A DNA stretch of 64,000 bases from Uruburuella suis (lineage in GTDB: Bacteria; Pseudomonadota; Gammaproteobacteria; Burkholderiales; Neisseriaceae), in NCBI RefSeq assembly GCF_004341385.1, contig NZ_SLXE01000003.1:1-64000 (forward strand), written 5' to 3'. Positions within the stretch are counted from its first letter, which is position 1. The number at the start of each line of letters is the position of its first letter. The notes under the pieces are model-generated. The model saw nothing but the letters and a program-made list of their open reading frames with translations, ran no database searches and was not told the origin of the DNA. Below, piece after piece: positions 1-7,878 of the stretch. Both the position numbers and the translations under genes were made by a program.

Positions 1-127
1 GAACTATACCCAAACCACCAAAACCCGTCAACATCTATCTGCAAAAATATTTACAATAAAATATCACCCGATTGTTTTAGCTGGGTATTTTTTATAGCAA
101 TTTCCAATCCCCGCTTCCAATAAAACG

Positions 128-166
128 ACTAAGGCCGTCTGAAAAAACTTTTCAGACGGCCTTAGT
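128..166. terminator. DUS inverted-repeat hairpin
   Basis: Two DUS copies face each other in an 18-bp stem (ACTAAGGCCGTCTGAAAA and its complement) around a three-base loop. Such pairs act as terminators in Neisseria. The gene it serves, if any, lies left of the window; positions 1-127 hold no gene I can recognise. Confidence 0.6.
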
Positions 167-170
167 TATA

Positions 171-317
171 TAGTGGAATAAATGAAAAACTTATACAGAC
201 GCATGTAGCAAGCCATACATGCAGAAGCCGTTTAACCCGCGTGCGTGGCTGCGCCACACACCCTACACACGATTTGAGATTTCTTATTTCTGTATCAGTT
301 TTTCTTTGATTTCACTA
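171..317 (+). repeat. Correia-like MITE, family C, subtype 1
   Basis: The 147-bp element runs from TAGTGGAATAAATGAAAAAC to a right end whose reverse complement is TAGTGAAATCAAAGAAAAAC. The roughly 26-bp terminal inverted repeats differ at about five positions. A TA dinucleotide flanks each side (169-170 and 318-319), as expected for a TA target duplication. The interior, including the GCGTGGCTGCGCCACAC palindrome, matches the copy at 37643-37788 in opposite orientation. It encodes no protein. Confidence 0.7.
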
Positions 318-323
318 TAATTT

Positions 324-363
324 ATATCAAACAGCCCCCGAACATTCGGGGGCTGTTTGATAT
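324..363. terminator. Terminator downstream of dksA
   Basis: A perfect 19-bp inverted repeat centred on 343-344 (ATATCAAACAGCCCCCGAA and complement) lies 7 bases beyond the dksA stop codon. It is not made from DUS, unlike most terminators here. The GC-rich stem followed by an AT-rich tract on the minus strand fits an intrinsic terminator. Confidence 0.75.
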
Positions 364-370
364 TTACCGA

Positions 371-787
371 TTAATCGGCAAATTGTTTTTTCAGACGTTC
401 GCGGCGCTCTTGCGCTTCTACCGACAAGGTGGCGGTGGGGCGCGCCAGCAGGCGCTTGAGGCCGATGGGCTCGCCGGTATCTTGGCAGAAGCCGTAATCG
501 CCCTCGTCAATCTTGCGGATGGAGCCTTGCACTTTGGTGAGCAGCTTGCGCTCGCGATCACGGGTGCGCAGCTCAAGCGCGTATTCTTCTTCTTGCGTGG
601 CGCGGTCGGCCGGATCGGGTGCCGATTCGTGCTCTTGCAGGTGGCCGGTGGTGGCGGAAGCGTTTTCAATCAACTCGTCTTGAAGCTTCACCAGCAAATC
701 TCTAAAAAAGGCCAGTTGGTCGGCATTCATATAATCTTCTTCCGGGCCGTTCCAATTCAGGATGTCTTGTTCCGTCAGCTTTGCCAT
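371..787 (-). CDS. dksA: RNA polymerase-binding transcription factor DksA
   Basis: DksA binds the secondary channel of RNA polymerase and, with ppGpp, adjusts transcription of ribosomal and amino-acid genes. The 138-residue protein has the coiled-coil domain with the conserved acidic tip DPADRA at residues 58-63 and the C-terminal zinc-finger fold. Only the first of the four zinc cysteines remains (Cys101 in GFCQDTGEP); the others are Thr, Ser and Ala/Glu-type residues, the pattern of zinc-independent DksA proteins. I recall the same variant in meningococcal DksA. The start has a GGAAG ribosome site nearby. It is followed by a non-DUS terminator. Confidence 0.95.
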   Translation of the reverse strand: MAKLTEQDILNWNGPEEDYMNADQLAFFRDLLVKLQDELIENASATTGHLQEHESAPDPADRATQEEEYALELRTRDRERKLLTKVQGSIRKIDEGDYGFCQDTGEPIGLKRLLARPTATLSVEAQERRERLKKQFAD

Positions 788-966
788 AATGATTCTTCCA
801 CAGTGAATTATTGTCGGATTACCGGCAGATAAGCTGCCGGGCTGCTTATTGTTGATTCTGAACCATATTGTCGTCTTTTCAAGAAGGCCGAATCATAACA
901 TGATTTTTTGTTTGTGCGTATTTTTCTGCCGCCCCGCAGGGATTTGGGTTCAGGCGGCATCGCACT

Positions 967-1524
967 TCAGCCGAGCAGCCACAAATTGAGCCGGCTGATC
1001 ATTTGCGGCAAGATGGCGCTGAGCCAAAACCACAACACCAGCACCAATACGCTGCCGGAAAAATCAAAGCGGCCTATCTTTAAGAAGACAAACGGGCGCG
1101 ACAAAGGTTCGAAAATCCGATGCAGCACCGGCAATAAAGGCGAATAAGGCTTGCTGAAACTGAGCACCATGCGCAGCAACAAACCCAGCAGCAGCACATA
1201 AGCCGCCGCTTTGAAGAGATTTAGCACGGTAAAAAGCAGGTTGGCGGCCATCAGCCGCATGCCGAAGCCGCCGGGCAGCGCCAGCAACAGCACCAACGTG
1301 AAGGCCAGATAATAAACCAGCACACAAGCGAGCACGCAGGCCAAATCCCAGCGCCCCAAGGGCGGCGTGGCTTTGCGCAGCGGCCGCACCAGCCAATTGG
1401 TGGTTTGTGTGCAAAACTGCGCCAACGGGTGCTCAAACGGCAGCCCCGCCCATTGCAGCAGGCAGCGCGCCAAACACACAATCGCCAACACATCAGCCAG
1501 CAACAGAATAATTTTAATCATCAT
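967..1524 (-). CDS. yggT: YggT family integral membrane protein
   Basis: This 185-residue, very hydrophobic protein contains two YggT repeats, each a pair of transmembrane segments followed by a short Pro/Arg-containing loop (RPLRK near 48-52, SRPF near 145). YggT proteins are of uncertain function; some are linked to osmotic tolerance and to positioning of membrane complexes. It is the last gene of a yggS-proC-yggT series read leftwards, 24 bases after proC with a single DUS between. Two ATG codons in tandem (1524 and 1521) could start it. Confidence 0.85.
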   Translation of the reverse strand: MMIKIILLLADVLAIVCLARCLLQWAGLPFEHPLAQFCTQTTNWLVRPLRKATPPLGRWDLACVLACVLVYYLAFTLVLLLALPGGFGMRLMAANLLFTVLNLFKAAAYVLLLGLLLRMVLSFSKPYSPLLPVLHRIFEPLSRPFVFLKIGRFDFSGSVLVLVLWFWLSAILPQMISRLNLWLLG

Positions 1525-1548
1525 TTCAGACGGCCTTTGCGGTTCGTT

Positions 1549-2343
1549 TTAAGTGTCAAACTGTTGCGCCATTTGCTGCGAGCGCGCCACACATGCCGCC
1601 ACGCCGGCGCCGATGGCCTCAGCCACGCCGTGTGTTTTAAAAGTTTCGATGGCTTCGTGCGTGGTGCCGCCTTTGGAGGTGACATTTTGCTGCAACAGGG
1701 CGAAATCTTCTCCGCTTTGCGCCGCCAATTCCACTGCGCCTTTAAAGGTGGCCAAGCTGAGGCTGCGGGCGGTAGCTTCATCAAAGCCTTGTGCTTGTGC
1801 GGCTTCTTTTAAAGCATTGAGCAGGTAAAACACATAAGCCGGGCCACTGCCGCTGATGCCGGTGATGGCGTGCATTTGCGCTTCATCGCCCAGCCACACG
1901 GTGCTGCCGTTGGTGCGCATAATCGCATCTGCGGCTTGCCGGTCGGCTTCATTTGCTCCATCGGCGGCAAACATGCCGGCCACGCCCAAGCCGATGCGCC
2001 CGGGCGTGTTGGGCATGATGCGGATAATGCGGCGCGTGCCGCCCAGATAGCGGCTTAAGGTGGCCACGCTCAAGCCAGCGGCCACCGACAACACCAGCGC
2101 GCCGTTTGCTTGCACACCGGCCAGCGCCGCCTGCATGTCTTGCGGCTTCACCGCCAGCACCAAAATATCATCGGCGCCCAACGGCGGCAGCTTTTCCGAC
2201 ACCGCCACACCGAATTGCTGCGCCAGCTGCGCCCGTTTTTCCGCTCCGCGGTTGGCCACATGAATCTGCCAGTCGCCCTCAGCAGCCATACCGGCCACAA
2301 TTGCGGCCGCCATATTGCCGCCGCCGAGAAAATACACAGTCAT
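1549..2343 (-). CDS. proC: Pyrroline-5-carboxylate reductase
   Basis: ProC reduces 1-pyrroline-5-carboxylate to proline with NAD(P)H, the last step of proline synthesis, in the cytoplasm. The 264-residue protein starts MTVYFLGGGNMA, a Rossmann dinucleotide-binding loop, and has the C-terminal signature region ISGSGPAYVFYLLNALKEAA. The open frame extends upstream to 2493, but the start at 2343 is chosen because the Rossmann strand begins there and the upstream part lies in a DUS hairpin. Downstream it is closely followed by yggT; upstream lies yggS, an association also seen in Pseudomonas next to pilT. Confidence 0.95.
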   Translation of the reverse strand: MTVYFLGGGNMAAAIVAGMAAEGDWQIHVANRGAEKRAQLAQQFGVAVSEKLPPLGADDILVLAVKPQDMQAALAGVQANGALVLSVAAGLSVATLSRYLGGTRRIIRIMPNTPGRIGLGVAGMFAADGANEADRQAADAIMRTNGSTVWLGDEAQMHAITGISGSGPAYVFYLLNALKEAAQAQGFDEATARSLSLATFKGAVELAAQSGEDFALLQQNVTSKGGTTHEAIETFKTHGVAEAIGAGVAACVARSQQMAQQFDT

Positions 2344-2370
2344 TTTTTGCCCTATATATAAAGGTTTTGC

Positions 2371-2410
2371 CAGGCCGTCTGAAAGGCACTTTATGTGTTC
2401 AGACGGCCTG
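2371..2410. terminator. DUS inverted-repeat hairpin upstream of proC
   Basis: CAGGCCGTCTGAA and its complement are separated by 14 bases. It lies in the 169-base yggS-proC gap together with a second DUS pair at 2476-2513, so proC may have its own promoter. Confidence 0.5.
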
Positions 2411-2475
2411 ATGTTTATAAAAGAAAAATGAAACGCAATTGAATCATTTAACTGCTGTAAAGTGATTTTTACACC

Positions 2476-2513
2476 AAGGCCGTCTGAACACACAAATGCC
2501 TTTCAGACGGCCT
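2476..2513. terminator. DUS inverted-repeat hairpin at the yggS stop
   Basis: A DUS pair with a 12-base loop; its right arm touches the TGA stop codon of yggS (2513-2515), so the terminator begins at the last codon. Confidence 0.55.
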
Positions 2514-3211
2514 CAGCGCTGCGGATAATCGCGTGCGCCGAAAATGGCGCTGCCCACGCGCACATGGGTGGCGCCGCTGGCCACGGCGATGGCCATATCG
2601 GCCGACATACCCATCGACAGCACATCCGCCGCCACGCCTTTTGCCTGCAATTGCGCCAACAATTGCTGCATTTGCCCGAATTGCGCGCGCAAAGCCGCTT
2701 CGCCGGCGGCGGCTTCAGCCACACACATCAGCCCGCGCACCTGCACGCGCGGCAGCGCGGCCACGGCGCAAGCCAAAGCCACTGCTTCTTCAGGCGCCAC
2801 GCCGTGTTTGTTCGGCTCGGCGGCAATATTCACTTCGATGCAAACCTGCAAAGGCGGCATATCATCCGGACGCTGATCGCTCAGGCGCTGCGCCGTTTTC
2901 AGGCGCTCAATGGTGTGCACCCAATGCGCGCGCTCGGCCACTTGCCGGGTTTTATTGGATTGCACTTGGCCGATAATATGCCACACAATATCGGCGCAGT
3001 CGGCCAATTCATCGGCCTTGGCCGCCCATTCCTGAATATAGTTTTCACCGAAATCGCGCTGGCCGGCGGCATACACTGCGCGGATATCGGCGGCGGGAAA
3101 CGTTTTGCCCACCGCCACCAGCGCCACACTGCCGGCGGGGCGGCCGGCAGCGGCTTCGGCCGCCGCGATGGCGGCTTTAACCTGTTGGTAATTGTGTTGC
3201 AAGATATTCAT
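2513..3211 (-). CDS. yggS: YggS family pyridoxal phosphate homeostasis protein
   Basis: YggS/PLPBP proteins bind pyridoxal 5'-phosphate and keep its cellular level balanced; no enzymatic activity is established. The 232-residue protein shows the PLP-lysine motif VAVGKTFP (about residue 36), the QSNKTR motif, and the signature SMGMSADMAIAV followed by RVGSAIFG. Length fits the family. It is divergent from pilT (131-base gap) and heads the yggS-proC-yggT group. This arrangement next to pilT-pilU resembles that in Pseudomonas aeruginosa. Confidence 0.93.
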   Translation of the reverse strand: MNILQHNYQQVKAAIAAAEAAAGRPAGSVALVAVGKTFPAADIRAVYAAGQRDFGENYIQEWAAKADELADCADIVWHIIGQVQSNKTRQVAERAHWVHTIERLKTAQRLSDQRPDDMPPLQVCIEVNIAAEPNKHGVAPEEAVALACAVAALPRVQVRGLMCVAEAAAGEAALRAQFGQMQQLLAQLQAKGVAADVLSMGMSADMAIAVASGATHVRVGSAIFGARDYPQR

Positions 3212-3258
3212 TTCAGCCCTTTCATTGCGGCCGTCTGAAAAAATAATTGATTTTTCGC

Positions 3259-3288
3259 TTGGTTGGAATGTGTTTACTTATTTAAAAT
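3259..3288 (+). promoter_or_regulatory. Candidate pilT promoter
   Basis: TTGGTT at 3259-3264 and TAAAAT at 3283-3288 are 18 bases apart and would start transcription near 3295, 48 bases before the pilT ATG. Sequence inspection only. Confidence 0.4.
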
Positions 3289-3342
3289 ACACAAGTTTTC
3301 TATTTTTAACAAAAATTCTATTCTAAAAAACGGAATCACATT

Positions 3343-4386
3343 ATGCAAATTACCGACTTACTCGCATTCGGCGTGAAAAACAAAGCGTCCGACCTCCACC
3401 TCAGCGCCGGCCTGCCGCCGATGATACGCGTGCACGGCGACATCCGCCGCATCAACCTGCCCGAAATGAGCAGCGAAGAAGTCGGCCAGATGATTACCTC
3501 GGTGATGAACGACCAGCAGCGCAAGCTCTATCAGCAAAACATGGAAACCGACTTTGCTTTCGAGCTGCCCAATGTGGCGCGCTTCCGTGTGAACGCCTTC
3601 ACCTCCAACCGTGGTCCGGCCGCCGTGTTCCGTACCGTGCCCAGCACCGTACTCACCTTGGAAGACTTAAAAGCCCCGCGCATTTTTCAGAAAATCGCCG
3701 ACCACCCGCGCGGGCTTGTGCTGGTTACCGGCCCCACCGGCTCGGGCAAATCCACCACACTGGCGGCGATGATCAATTATATCAACGACACCCAGCCTTC
3801 CCACATCCTCACCATCGAAGACCCGATTGAATTTGTACACCAAAGCAAAAAAGCCTTGGTCAATCAGCGCGAGCTGCACCAACACACCCACAGCTTTGCC
3901 AACGCCTTGCGCTCGGCTTTGCGTGAAGACCCCGATGTGATTCTGATCGGCGAGATGCGCGACCCGGAAACCATCAGCCTGGCGCTCACCGCCGCCGAAA
4001 CCGGCCACTTGGTGTTCGGCACCTTGCACACCACCGGTGCGGCCAAAACGGTGGACCGGATTGTGGACGTGTTTCCCGCCGGCGAAAAAGAAATGGTGCG
4101 CTCCATGCTCTCCGAGAGCTTACGCGCGGTAATTTCGCAAACCCTGCTCAAAACCCGCGACGGCAACGGCCGCGTGGCCGCACATGAAATTCTGATTTCC
4201 ACCCCGGCCGTGCGCAACCTGATTCGCGAAAACAAAATCGCCCAAATCAACTCCACCCTGCAAACCGGCCAAACCCACGGCATGCAAACGCTCGACCAAT
4301 CTTTGCAGGCGCTGGTGCGCCAGGGCGTAATCAGCCCCGATGTGGCCCGCAGCAAGGGGCAACACGTTGATTCGACATTTTCATAA
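3343..4386 (+). CDS. pilT: Type IV pilus retraction ATPase PilT
   Basis: PilT is the hexameric cytoplasmic motor that depolymerises type IV pili, powering twitching motility and the pilus retraction needed for DNA uptake. The 347-residue protein has the N-terminal PAS-like domain with ASDLHLSAG, Walker A GPTGSGKST (130-138), Asp box ILTIEDPIEF, Walker B DVILIGEMRDPET (198-210), His box TLHT and the C-terminal AVRNLIRE motif essential for retraction. Length is typical. It is followed 21 bases later by pilU, so the two are probably co-transcribed. In this naturally DUS-rich genome it is a core competence gene. Confidence 0.97.
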   Translation: MQITDLLAFGVKNKASDLHLSAGLPPMIRVHGDIRRINLPEMSSEEVGQMITSVMNDQQRKLYQQNMETDFAFELPNVARFRVNAFTSNRGPAAVFRTVPSTVLTLEDLKAPRIFQKIADHPRGLVLVTGPTGSGKSTTLAAMINYINDTQPSHILTIEDPIEFVHQSKKALVNQRELHQHTHSFANALRSALREDPDVILIGEMRDPETISLALTAAETGHLVFGTLHTTGAAKTVDRIVDVFPAGEKEMVRSMLSESLRAVISQTLLKTRDGNGRVAAHEILISTPAVRNLIRENKIAQINSTLQTGQTHGMQTLDQSLQALVRQGVISPDVARSKGQHVDSTFS

Positions 4387-4407
4387 CGAGAAGCAGAGGC
4401 TACAATC

Positions 4408-5637
4408 ATGAGTGAAACCAACCAGCTGCACGCGCTTTTGAGCGACATGGTGGCGGCATATTCCAGCAAAAAAGCGCCCCACATTCCCACGCCGGCCGAA
4501 ATCGGCGCCCATTTGCACCCGATTCTCGACCATATGTGCGCCGATGCCGAGCAGCGCGGCGCTTCCGATATTTTCATCAGCGCGGGTTTTCCGCCCTCGC
4601 TGAAAGTAAACGGCACGCTCACACCCGTGCCGCACAAATCGCTCAGCGTGCAAGACACCGCCGACATCGTCACCTCCACCATGAACGACGAGCAGCTAGA
4701 AGAATTCAACAAAAACAAAGATTTAAACTACGCCGTACAATCACGCAGCAACACCCGCTACCGCGTGAACGCCTATCACGACCAAGGACGCGTGGGCTTG
4801 GTGTTGCGCCGCATCAACCAAGTGATTCCCACCGTGGAAGAACTGTCGCTGCCGCCGGTGTTGCACGATTTGGCGCTCAGATCGCGCGGCCTCCTGATTT
4901 TGGCCGGCCCCACCGGCTCGGGTAAATCCACCTCGATGGCGGCCATGGTCAACCACCGCAACCACAAAATGCCCGGCCACATCGTAACCATCGAAGACCC
5001 GATTGAATACATCTACCAGCCGCGCCGCTGCATCGTCACCCAGCGCGAAATCGGTATCGACACCCCCAGCTGGAAGCTGGCCGTGCAAAACGCCATGCGC
5101 CAAGCGCCCGATGTGGTGTGTATCGGCGAGGTGCGCAATGAAGACAGCATGGAATACGCACTGCAGCTGGCGCAAGCCGGCCACTTGTGCATCTGCACCC
5201 TGCACGCGAGCACCGCCAACCAGGCCATCGAGCGCATCATGAACTTTTATCAGGAAGACCGCCGCCACCAAGTGTTGATGGACGTGGCGCTCAATCTGGT
5301 CGGCATCATCGGCCAGCGGCTGGTGGTGAAAAAAGACAAAAAAGGGCGCACCGCCATTATCGACCTGCTGATCAATAACGCCGCTGTGCAAGATTTGATT
5401 TTCAAAGGCGAATTGATGGGCATCAAAGACATCATGCTGCGCTCGGGCACAGAAGGCATGCAAACCTTCGACCAAAACCTGTTTGAGCTTTATGTGGCCG
5501 GCCAGGTGGATTACGACGAAGCCCTGCGCCAAGCCGATTCGGCCAACGACTTGCGCCTGCGCATCCAGCTTTACGAAGAAGGCGGCGAACCCGAACGCTT
5601 GTTTGACCGCATCAGCGATTTGAATTTAATGTCTTAA
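4408..5637 (+). CDS. pilU: PilT/PilU-type type IV pilus ATPase
   Basis: PilU is the PilT-dependent accessory retraction ATPase. The 409-residue protein carries an N-terminal extension of about 45 residues before the GASDIFISAG motif, Walker A GPTGSGKST (167-175), Asp box VTIEDPIEY, Walker B VVCIGEVRNEDSM and His box TLHA. The longer N- and C-termini and the changed Walker B segment separate it from PilT. It is co-directional with pilT with a 21-base gap, and is followed by a DUS hairpin with a T-run. Confidence 0.93.
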   Translation: MSETNQLHALLSDMVAAYSSKKAPHIPTPAEIGAHLHPILDHMCADAEQRGASDIFISAGFPPSLKVNGTLTPVPHKSLSVQDTADIVTSTMNDEQLEEFNKNKDLNYAVQSRSNTRYRVNAYHDQGRVGLVLRRINQVIPTVEELSLPPVLHDLALRSRGLLILAGPTGSGKSTSMAAMVNHRNHKMPGHIVTIEDPIEYIYQPRRCIVTQREIGIDTPSWKLAVQNAMRQAPDVVCIGEVRNEDSMEYALQLAQAGHLCICTLHASTANQAIERIMNFYQEDRRHQVLMDVALNLVGIIGQRLVVKKDKKGRTAIIDLLINNAAVQDLIFKGELMGIKDIMLRSGTEGMQTFDQNLFELYVAGQVDYDEALRQADSANDLRLRIQLYEEGGEPERLFDRISDLNLMS

Positions 5638-5659
5638 ACGCACAGCCGCACCCATCATC

Positions 5660-5693
5660 AAGGCCGTCTGAAACATTTTCAGACGGCCTTTTT
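5660..5693 (+). terminator. pilTU terminator (DUS pair)
   Basis: AAGGCCGTCTGAAA and its complement form a 14-bp stem with a three-base loop followed by TTTT, 22 bases after the pilU stop. Confidence 0.75.
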
Positions 5694-5726
5694 ATGCATG
5701 CGGTTATGCACGGTTTTATCGTTTTA

Positions 5727-5888
5727 TAGTGGAATGTATAAAAGTGGAATGTATAAAAAAGTGACACGGCGGGTAGGTTGGGTTGCAAACCCAACCTACC
5801 CACAGGCCGTCTGAAACCTTGGGTTTACCAACCCAAGCTACGCTGTTGCAGCATGCAGTTTCGTGTCACTTTTTCTTGCATTTCACTA
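5727..5888. repeat. Correia-like MITE, family C, subtype 2
   Basis: It begins TAGTGGAATG and ends TTTCACTA, with TA on both sides (5725-5726 and 5889-5890). Near the left end the unit AGTGGAATGTATAAA is duplicated in tandem. The interior holds the GTAGGTTGGGTT..AACCCAACCTAC inverted repeat and one DUS, as in the other subtype 2 copies at 7019, 29791, 41183 and 55600. No coding capacity. Confidence 0.7.
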
Positions 5889-5910
5889 TAGATTATTTTG
5901 AGATTGGCAA

Positions 5911-6837
5911 TCACTCCACCGGCATACGTTTGCTGCGCTGCTGATGCCAAATACCAAACAAATACACCGCCACACCCAACCACACCCAGCCGTAGCCGAT
6001 AAAACGCGACACATCAAAAGCCTCGCCGAATAAAAACAGCCCCAGCAAAAATTGAATAGTGGGCGACACATATTGAATAATGCCCAAATCGCTCATTGAA
6101 ATGCGCCGTGCACCGGCGGCAAACAGCAGCAGCGGCACGGTGGTGACAATGCCCGAGCCGATCAGCGTGGCAAGCAGCAGCGGCGGCAGGCTGACAAACA
6201 CAAGCTGCCCCTGTTGCGCCAGCCAGCCCAGATAAGCCAAAGCAAAAGGCAGCAGCAACAAGGTTTCCAGCGCCAGCCCCGGCAGCGCATCAAGCGGTGC
6301 GGTTTTGCGCAGCAGGCCGTAGAGGCCGAACGTGAGTGTGAGCAGCAGCGCCACCCACGGCACTTGGCCGGCCGGCAGCGCCAACCAAAAAATGCCGATG
6401 GCGGCCAGCACAATTGCCGCCAACTGAATGCGGTTGAAATGCTCGTTGAAAAAAAGCCGCCCCAACAACATGCTGAACAAAGGCGAAATAAAATAGCCCA
6501 AGCTCGCCTCAAGTACATGATTATTACCAATAGCCCACAAGAAAATCAGCCAGTTCAAGCCGATGGCAGTGGCGGAGCAAGTGAACACCAGCAAGATTTT
6601 GGGGCGGCGCAGCGCATCGAGCAGCACATGGGTTTGCTTGAACACCGCCACCAACACCACGGAAAACAGCGCCGACCACACAATGCGTTGCGCCAAAAGC
6701 TGGCCGGCATCGATGCCGCTGTGGGTGAGCGGATACCAATAAAGCGGAAAAAGGCCCCAAAGCAAATAGCAGCAAAGGGCATAGAGCAAGCCTTTTTGAT
6801 TTTCAGTCAGGCCGTCTGAAGAGCGGGCAGGTGTCAT
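5911..6837 (-). CDS. rarD: RarD/EamA family inner-membrane transporter
   Basis: RarD is a ten-helix EamA/DMT-superfamily permease, probably an exporter of small metabolites; its name comes from chloramphenicol sensitivity in Pseudomonas. The protein has the N-terminal pattern NQKGLLYALCCYLLWGLFPL, repeated hydrophobic helices, and the RarD-type end GYGWVWLGVAVYLFGIWHQ. The start at 6837 (MTPARSSDGL) is favoured, giving 308 residues; 6867 and 6864 are upstream alternatives with no better ribosome site. A DUS lies inside the coding region and encodes the Ser-Asp-Gly segment. The stop is 22 bases from a MITE. Confidence 0.85.
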   Translation of the reverse strand: MTPARSSDGLTENQKGLLYALCCYLLWGLFPLYWYPLTHSGIDAGQLLAQRIVWSALFSVVLVAVFKQTHVLLDALRRPKILLVFTCSATAIGLNWLIFLWAIGNNHVLEASLGYFISPLFSMLLGRLFFNEHFNRIQLAAIVLAAIGIFWLALPAGQVPWVALLLTLTFGLYGLLRKTAPLDALPGLALETLLLLPFALAYLGWLAQQGQLVFVSLPPLLLATLIGSGIVTTVPLLLFAAGARRISMSDLGIIQYVSPTIQFLLGLFLFGEAFDVSRFIGYGWVWLGVAVYLFGIWHQQRSKRMPVE

Positions 6838-6963
6838 GGCAGGCCGAGTTGGGAAAAGCGCCATCATAGGCCGCCGCTGCCGGCTTGTATAGTAGCGGAC
6901 GCCGGGTGCAGGCTAATCGCGGGCATGATTCGAAATGAAGTTTTCATACCAAACCTAAAAACA

Positions 6964-7215
6964 ATACCCATTCAAAAAAGTAAGCTAACAAGGCGGCGAG
7001 CCTGCGACAGTACAGATATAGTGGAATGTAAGAAAAAGTGATACAAAACTGCGCACTATAACAGGTAGGTTGGGTTGCCAAACCCAACGTTTCAGACGGC
7101 CTGTGGGCTTGTTGGGTTTTCAACCCAACCTACCCGTTGTGTCACTTTTTCCTGCATTCCACTATAGTACGGCAAGGCGAGCCAACGAAGTTAGGTTATT
7201 CTTTTGGATTGGTAT
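6964..7215. repeat. Family P repeat interrupted by a family C MITE
   Basis: The outer element has ends ATACCCATTCAAAAAAGTAAGC and GGTTATTCTTTTGGATTGGTAT, which form imperfect inverted repeats. It matches the uninterrupted 104-bp copy at 50452-50555. Between 7018 and 7165 it is split by the family C element. The rest of the rarD-UDG gap (6838-6963 and 7216-7294) shows only DUS copies and no gene. Confidence 0.75.
7019..7164. mobile_element. Correia-like MITE, family C, with TA target duplication
   Basis: A 146-bp element begins TAGTGGAATG and ends with the exact complement CATTCCACTA. TA flanks it at 7017-7018 and 7165-7166. The corresponding place in the family P copy at 50452 reads CAGATAGTACGG with one TA, so the duplication is visible. 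The interior contains the AACCCAACCTACCC inverted repeat and a DUS. It has no open reading frame for a transposase, so it must be moved in trans. Confidence 0.85.
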
Positions 7216-7294
7216 AAAAGATTTTCAGACGGCCTTTGCATGCATGCGCTTGCGCCGCATCATATTGGGCACAAATGGCCGTTGCCGCCATTTT

Positions 7295-7864
7295 TCAGAC
7301 GGCCTCCCGCCCTTTCCCGTGCGGCAGATTTTGCGCCAGCCATGCGCCGAGCTTGAGAAAATCAGCTTTGAGCAAGGGGCGCATTTTGCCGTTGTGCATG
7401 GCGGCGGCGGGGTGATAGAGGGGAAACAGAGTGAAATCGAGGCCGTGTGCCTGCAGGCGGAAATCTTGCCCGTGCACTTGGCTGATTTTCATCAACGGCA
7501 GAAATTCGTTGAGGCCAATGCGGCCGAGCGTGACCACGATGCGCGGGCGCACGGCTTGCAATTCGGCTTGCAGCAGCTCGCGGCAGGCGGCGATTTCCTG
7601 CCGGTTGGGGTCGCGCCCTTGGGGGCGGAATTTCACCACATTGGTCAGGTAGATTTCATCGCGCGGCAGCGCTATCGAAGCGAGCAACTCATCGAAAAAG
7701 CGCCCGCTCACGCCCGAAAAAGGCTCGCCGGCTTCGATTTCGCGCTTGCCCGGTGCATCGGCCACAAACACAATATCGGCCGCCGTGTTGCCCCAGCCGG
7801 GTGCCACAGCGCAGTTAAAATACGCGCTTAATTGTTGCAGCAAGGCGTTTATTCGGGCAGACAT
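7295..7864 (-). CDS. Uracil-DNA glycosylase family protein (family 4-like, without complete Fe-S ligands)
   Basis: Members of this superfamily remove uracil from DNA for base-excision repair. The 189-residue protein has motif A-like VADAPGKREIEAGEPFSG, the TNVVKFRPQGRDPN segment, and motif B-like PLYHPAAAMHN. Family 4 enzymes bind a [4Fe-4S] cluster with four cysteines. Here the N-terminal Cys pair is not evident, the KC position is KF, and only the Cys of EIAAC remains with one other N-terminal Cys. It follows dinG by 14 bases, suggesting a DNA-repair operon. Its TGA stop is part of a DUS (C-terminus REAV). Confidence 0.8.
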   Translation of the reverse strand: MSARINALLQQLSAYFNCAVAPGWGNTAADIVFVADAPGKREIEAGEPFSGVSGRFFDELLASIALPRDEIYLTNVVKFRPQGRDPNRQEIAACRELLQAELQAVRPRIVVTLGRIGLNEFLPLMKISQVHGQDFRLQAHGLDFTLFPLYHPAAAMHNGKMRPLLKADFLKLGAWLAQNLPHGKGREAV

Positions 7865-7878
7865 GGTTTCAGACGGCC

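Noticed and set aside
383..832. Plus-strand reading frame opposite dksA
   Set aside because: It is the antisense shadow of a well-conserved gene and has no recognisable product.
1549..2493. Longer ProC with 50 extra N-terminal residues
   Set aside because: The extra part is encoded by a DUS hairpin and its surroundings and precedes a perfect family start at 2343.
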